Both the position numbers and the translations under genes were made by a program. From the NCBI GenBank assembly GCA_016302195.1, contig JAEDOA010000050.1, positions 1-10,178 on the forward strand: DNA of 10,178 bases, in the 5' to 3' direction. A model generated the notes under the pieces. It searched no databases and was not told where the DNA came from. It worked only from the letters and a program-made list of their open reading frames with translations. The stretch's first letter is position 1; the number at the start of each line of letters is the position of its first letter. The stretch comes from Erysipelotrichaceae bacterium (GTDB lineage Bacteria; Bacillota_I; Bacilli_A; Erysipelotrichales; Erysipelotrichaceae). Positions 7,551 through 10,178 of the stretch are shown in pieces.

Positions 7551-7580
7551 AAAGAGGCTATAATACATGTAGCCTTTTTT
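7551..7580 (+). terminator. Intrinsic terminator after the glycosyltransferase
   Basis: AAAGAGGCTA (7551-7560) pairs with TAGCCTTTTT (7570-7579) around a nine-base loop, ending in a T-run. It begins one base after the stop codon. The next gene's ribosome binding site (GGAG, 7581-7584) starts immediately after the T-run, so that gene depends on readthrough or on a promoter inside this element. Confidence 0.75.
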
Positions 7581-7591
7581 GGAGATATTTT

Positions 7592-8035
7592 ATGGAATTA
7601 TTATTTAAACCGGCAAATATTGATGATATAGAATCCATCTATTTGTTATGCAAGGATCTAATTGATAAATACGAAGATAAATCAGTGATAGATTATCAAA
7701 AAGTTTTGTTATGGGTGAAAAACAAAATTGAAAAAAGCATTAGTGAATATCAAGCGATTTATTACCAGGGAAATAGGGCCGGTTATGTACACTGTTTTAT
7801 CAATGAAGATGGTATTTATGAAATTGACGATTTATATATTTTTGATGAATTTCAAAATAAAACGATTGGTACCACAGTAATAAAACAGATCTGCGAAAAA
7901 TGCAGTCAGGATGTAATGCTGTATGTCTTTATAAAAAATAAAAGAGCCGTTAGCTTATATCGTAGATTGGGCTTTGAAATAGTTAAAACAATAAACAACA
8001 CTAGATATATTATGGTAAAAAGTAAAGCGGATTAA
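7592..8035 (+). CDS. GNAT family N-acetyltransferase
   Basis: This 147-residue protein is a single-domain acetyltransferase that would transfer an acetyl group from acetyl-CoA to an amine. The CoA-binding motif A is visible as DDLYIFDEFQNKTIGTTVIK (79-98), where QNKTIG takes the place of the usual Q/RxxGxG/A; the final Gly is replaced by Thr. Motif B follows as NKRAVSLYRRLGFE (116-129), the typical end of the GNAT fold. Length is normal for the family. The acceptor cannot be predicted. GGAG at 7581-7584 lies seven bases before the ATG. It sits between two terminators in a 43-base gap from the glycosyltransferase, so it may be expressed weakly by readthrough. Confidence 0.85.
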   Translation: MELLFKPANIDDIESIYLLCKDLIDKYEDKSVIDYQKVLLWVKNKIEKSISEYQAIYYQGNRAGYVHCFINEDGIYEIDDLYIFDEFQNKTIGTTVIKQICEKCSQDVMLYVFIKNKRAVSLYRRLGFEIVKTINNTRYIMVKSKAD

Positions 8036-8061
8036 ATAATAAGATCATATTTAAAACAATT

Positions 8062-8090
8062 AAAGCACTGTAAGGTGCTTTTCTCAATTT
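8062..8090 (+). terminator. Intrinsic terminator after the acetyltransferase
   Basis: AAAGCACT (8062-8069) pairs with GGTGCTTT (8074-8081, last pair T-G) around a tight GTAA loop. The T-tract is short and interrupted (TTTTCTCAATTT), so termination may be incomplete. Confidence 0.65.
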
Positions 8091-8131
8091 AAAAAAGATT
8101 ATAGAGCAAACCAGTGAATTTTATCTGTTTT

Positions 8132-8160
8132 TTGGATTTGTTCAGTAAATGATGTATAAT
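8132..8160 (+). promoter_or_regulatory. Promoter of the FAD dehydrogenase gene
   Basis: A perfect TATAAT lies at 8155-8160, with TTGGAT at 8132-8137 and a 17-base spacer. A leader of about 20 bases carries the strong ribosome binding site AAGGGAG (8172-8178), eight bases before the ATG. Confidence 0.65.
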
Positions 8161-8186
8161 TGTATAGTTCAAAGGGAGAATAGCTT

Positions 8187-9557
8187 ATGAAATATGATGT
8201 AATTATAGTTGGGGCAGGTCCTGGTGGTGTTTTTGCGGCTTATGAGCTGATGCAGCTTAACTCAAACTTAAAAGTTGGGGTTTTTGAAAGTGGTCATAGT
8301 CTAGAAAAACGTCGTTGCCCAATTGATGGCCAAAAAATCAAGTCATGTATCAAGTGTCCAACTTGTTCAATTATGAGTGGTTTTGGTGGTGCAGGGGCTT
8401 TTTCAGATGGTAAGTATAATATCACAAATGATTTTGGCGGCAGCTTATATCAATATATTGGCAAGAAAACAGCATTGGACTTAATGAATTATGTCGATAA
8501 GATTAATATGAAATATGGTGGAGAGGGAACAAAACTATACTCCACTGCAGGCACTCGTTTTAAAACATTGTGCATTCAAAATGATTTGCATTTGTTAGAT
8601 GCATCAGTTAGACATCTAGGAACTGATATAAACTATATTGTATTGCAGAATCTTTATAATTATCTAAAGGATTTAGTCGATTTCCATTTTGATAATCGGG
8701 TTGAAAAGATCAATAAAAAAGATGATGGATATGAAGTAGTGACTAAGGATGAGGTATACAATTGTAATGATTGTATCATTTCAGTAGGTCGTAGTGGTTC
8801 TAAATGGATGGAAACAGTTTGTAAACAATTGGATATCCCAACTAAGTCTAATAGGGTTGATATTGGTGTTCGTGTTGAGCTTCCATCTGAAGTATTTGCT
8901 CATTTAACAGATGAACTATACGAAAGTAAAATTGTATATCGAACAGAGAAGTATGGTGATATGGTGCGCACATTCTGTATGAATCCAAAAGGGGCAGTCG
9001 TTAATGAAAATACCAATGGAATTATTACTGTAAATGGCCATAGTTATGAAGATAAAAACAAGCAAACTGAAAATACAAACTTTGCTTTACTAGTTTCTAA
9101 AAGTTTTTCAGAACCTTTTAAGGACTCAAATGGATATGGTGAATCGATTGCCAGGTTGTCTAATATGTTAGGTGGAGGCGTAATAGTACAAAGATTTGGC
9201 GATTTAATTCGTGGTCGTCGTTCTACTCCTTCGCGTATTGAGGATGCCTTTATCACTCCGACACTAAATGCCACTCCTGGTGATTTATCATTAGTTCTTC
9301 CTAAGAGAATACTTGATGGGATTATTGAGATGATTTATGCCCTTGATAAAGTAGCACCTGGAACAGCTAATGATGATACATTATTATATGGTGTAGAGGT
9401 TAAATTTTATAATATGGAAGTAGAAGTTGACAATAAACTGCAGTCAAAATATGATGGCTTGTATATCATAGGTGATGGCAGTGGGATAACACACTCTCTA
9501 TCTCATGCCTCTGCTAGTGGAGTTTATGTAGCAAGAAATATTGTCGAAAAGATGTAA
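8187..9557 (+). CDS. FAD-dependent dehydrogenase, COG2509-like
   Basis: This 456-residue flavoprotein is a probable NAD(P)/FAD-dependent oxidoreductase of unknown substrate. The N-terminal Rossmann motif VIIVGAGPGG (5-14) binds FAD, and the second FAD motif YIIGDGSGITHSLSHASASG (426-445) closes the protein, as in full-length members. A cysteine cluster, Cys44, Cys54, Cys57 and Cys60 (CPIDG...SCIKCPTC), is followed by GFGGAGAFSDGK (65-76). This arrangement is typical of the poorly characterised dehydrogenase family COG2509. The cysteines could bind a metal or act in redox; that is not established here. It is a single-gene unit with its own promoter and terminator. There is no sign of damage. 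Confidence 0.87.
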   Translation: MKYDVIIVGAGPGGVFAAYELMQLNSNLKVGVFESGHSLEKRRCPIDGQKIKSCIKCPTCSIMSGFGGAGAFSDGKYNITNDFGGSLYQYIGKKTALDLMNYVDKINMKYGGEGTKLYSTAGTRFKTLCIQNDLHLLDASVRHLGTDINYIVLQNLYNYLKDLVDFHFDNRVEKINKKDDGYEVVTKDEVYNCNDCIISVGRSGSKWMETVCKQLDIPTKSNRVDIGVRVELPSEVFAHLTDELYESKIVYRTEKYGDMVRTFCMNPKGAVVNENTNGIITVNGHSYEDKNKQTENTNFALLVSKSFSEPFKDSNGYGESIARLSNMLGGGVIVQRFGDLIRGRRSTPSRIEDAFITPTLNATPGDLSLVLPKRILDGIIEMIYALDKVAPGTANDDTLLYGVEVKFYNMEVEVDNKLQSKYDGLYIIGDGSGITHSLSHASASGVYVARNIVEKM

Positions 9558-9561
9558 TATT

Positions 9562-9602
9562 AGAATAGATATGCATGTGTCTTGCAAATCTATTCTTTTT
9601 TA
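9562..9602 (+). terminator. Intrinsic terminator of the FAD dehydrogenase gene
   Basis: AGAATAGAT (9562-9570) pairs perfectly with ATCTATTCT (9588-9596). After one A-A mismatch the stem continues with TGCA/TGCA, leaving a seven-base loop. A run of six Ts (9596-9601) follows. It marks the boundary between the housekeeping-type gene and the accessory-looking segment downstream. Confidence 0.85.
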
Positions 9603-9604
9603 TA

Positions 9605-9676
9605 CAACGAATTGCCGTACAAGTAAGCACTAATGGATATATTGTTGGCGCAAATCCAAAAAGCAGTAAGGAGTAA
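9605..9676 (+). pseudogene. Possible 3' remnant of a lost gene (toxin C-terminal tip?)
   Basis: Right after the terminator an open frame reads QRIAVQV and then STNGYIVGANPKSSKE before a TAA stop at 9674-9676. It has no credible start or ribosome binding site of its own; the only in-frame ATG, at 9575, lies in the terminator stem-loop. The peptide looks protein-like, with a beta-strand pattern and an Asn-Gly turn, rather than like random AT-rich sequence. Its last two codons, AAG GAG, are also the ribosome binding site of the following small gene. That is a common layout for a gene translationally coupled to the next, such as a toxin followed by its immunity gene. The rest of the parent gene is absent. 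It may instead be a chance open frame of 24 codons. Confidence 0.4.
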
Positions 9677-9682
9677 TGAAAT

Positions 9683-10024
9683 ATGATAAAGAAAATTAGA
9701 TTGCTTTTAGAGTATAACACTTATTGTGTGTGGCTCTACGATGAAAATGATGAGATTATTGATAACGACATCCCACCTGAATGGAACGATGACCAAGAGT
9801 TAACCAATGCTTTTATGACTGTTAGTGATATATATGATACTTTTTTTATTGATAACGAAAAAGAATTTCGTTATATAGGCTGCAAATCAAAAGAGACCCT
9901 TTGTAATTTGGAAAATGCTATAACAAGAGCAGTTGAAATGATAACAATAAAAAATAATGGCAAATACGAACTTATAAATGACATTGAATTACCGTCATTA
10001 GAAGATCAAAAGAGAATACAATGA
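9683..10024 (+). CDS. Small acidic protein, possible immunity protein
   Basis: I do not recognise this 113-residue protein with certainty. It is acidic and soluble, with no signal peptide or membrane segment. It has strand-like N-terminal sequence (IRLLLEYNTYCVWLYDENDE) followed by an Asp-rich NDIPPEWNDD segment and helical stretches about 84-95. TAAGGAG (9667-9673) lies nine bases before this ATG. An ATG at 9676 is too close to that site and opens only seven codons. The stop TGA overlaps the ATG of the next gene (ATGA, 10021-10024), implying coupled translation. A weak TATATT at 9638-9643 could serve as a -10 box, with no good -35. Small acidic proteins followed by further small genes, behind a toxin tip, are typical of polymorphic-toxin immunity arrays; that role is inferred. 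Confidence 0.75.
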   Translation: MIKKIRLLLEYNTYCVWLYDENDEIIDNDIPPEWNDDQELTNAFMTVSDIYDTFFIDNEKEFRYIGCKSKETLCNLENAITRAVEMITIKNNGKYELINDIELPSLEDQKRIQ

Positions 10025-10178
10025 TTTGTGAACAATGCGGTAATGAAATGGAATATTTTGTTGAAGGTTCAACTTGTGGTGCTAAATGTGAAAATTGTGG
10101 TTGAGGTTGGGTAACAACCTATCAAATTTGATACTACAGATTACCAACTTTATATCGAGCCAATCAACAATCCAAATG
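10021..10178 (+). pseudogene. Zinc-ribbon small protein, disrupted by in-frame TGA and frameshift; runs off window
   Basis: The frame starts at the ATG overlapping the previous stop and reads MICEQCGNEMEYFVEGSTCG, then AKCENCG. This is a small zinc ribbon with CxxC at 3-6, Cys19 and CxxC at 23-26. It meets TGA at 10102-10104. Past it the same frame reads GWVTTYQI before another TGA at 10129-10131. Coding-like sequence then continues in the frame starting at 10124: KFDTTDYQLYIEPINNPN, open to the window end. Sequence continues sensibly through both points, so the gene looks whole in origin but damaged twice within about 25 bases: a TGG-to-TGA type change and a +1 frameshift. Sequencing error is an alternative. 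The upstream 27 codons alone could still make a tiny peptide. Confidence 0.6.

Noticed and set aside
9676..9699. ATG at 9676 as start of the small acidic gene
   Set aside because: It lies only two bases after the ribosome binding site and reaches a stop after seven codons.
9514..9720. Minus-strand open frame across the end of the FAD gene
   Set aside because: It runs antisense through the terminator and the small-gene start, lacks a ribosome binding site, and its translation reflects AT-rich complement sequence.
10102..10104. UGA read as tryptophan (altered genetic code) or as selenocysteine
   Set aside because: Tryptophans in the large genes are TGG, and the 113-residue gene uses TGA as its stop in a standard ATGA overlap. 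A genome that had reassigned UGA would show many in-frame TGAs. No selenocysteine-type hairpin is evident after this TGA, and a second disruption follows.
1..10178. CRISPR array, tRNA, rRNA, insertion sequence or integrase
   Set aside because: No regularly spaced repeats, cloverleaf with a TTCRA-type arm, transposase motifs or terminal inverted repeats were found while reading both strands.

Overview
The window is AT-rich bacterial DNA with closely packed genes, all on the + strand. Strong AGGAGG-type ribosome binding sites, TTGAAA/TATAAT promoters, U-tailed terminators, a Gram-positive-style lipoprotein and Fur- and CcpA-like operator sequences point to a low-GC member of the Bacillota. A gut relative of the Erysipelotrichia or Clostridia is plausible, but this is only an impression from protein style. 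The genetic code looks standard: tryptophans in the large genes are TGG, and stops are mostly TAA.

Region 1 (1-635) encodes an XRE-type helix-turn-helix regulator with a four-helix membrane tail. Region 2 (about 667-6191) is a complete ABC importer operon: a solute-binding lipoprotein, an attenuating terminator, a fused double permease, an ATPase with an unusually large insertion, and a flavodoxin-fold oxidoreductase. The permease layout resembles ferric-ion (FbpB-like) importers. The promoter carries a cre-like palindrome between its -35 and -10 boxes, and a Fur-box-like inverted repeat lies just downstream. Iron or another metal is a reasonable guess for the substrate but is not shown.

Region 3 (about 6193-8090) holds a membrane family 2 glycosyltransferase of the processive type, behind a promoter with CTTAACA repeats, then a small GNAT acetyltransferase. 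Region 4 (8132-9602) is a single-gene unit with its own promoter and terminator. It encodes a large FAD-dependent dehydrogenase with a conserved cysteine cluster (COG2509-like).

Region 5 (9605-10178) looks like accessory DNA. A short open frame without a credible start ends in a stop whose last two codons are the next gene's ribosome binding site. It reads like the 3' tip of a lost gene, possibly a polymorphic toxin. A small acidic protein of immunity-protein style follows, and its stop overlaps the start of a zinc-ribbon gene. That zinc-ribbon frame is broken by an in-frame TGA and a nearby frameshift before it runs off the window. The toxin/immunity reading is an inference from architecture and is the least ordinary part of the window.
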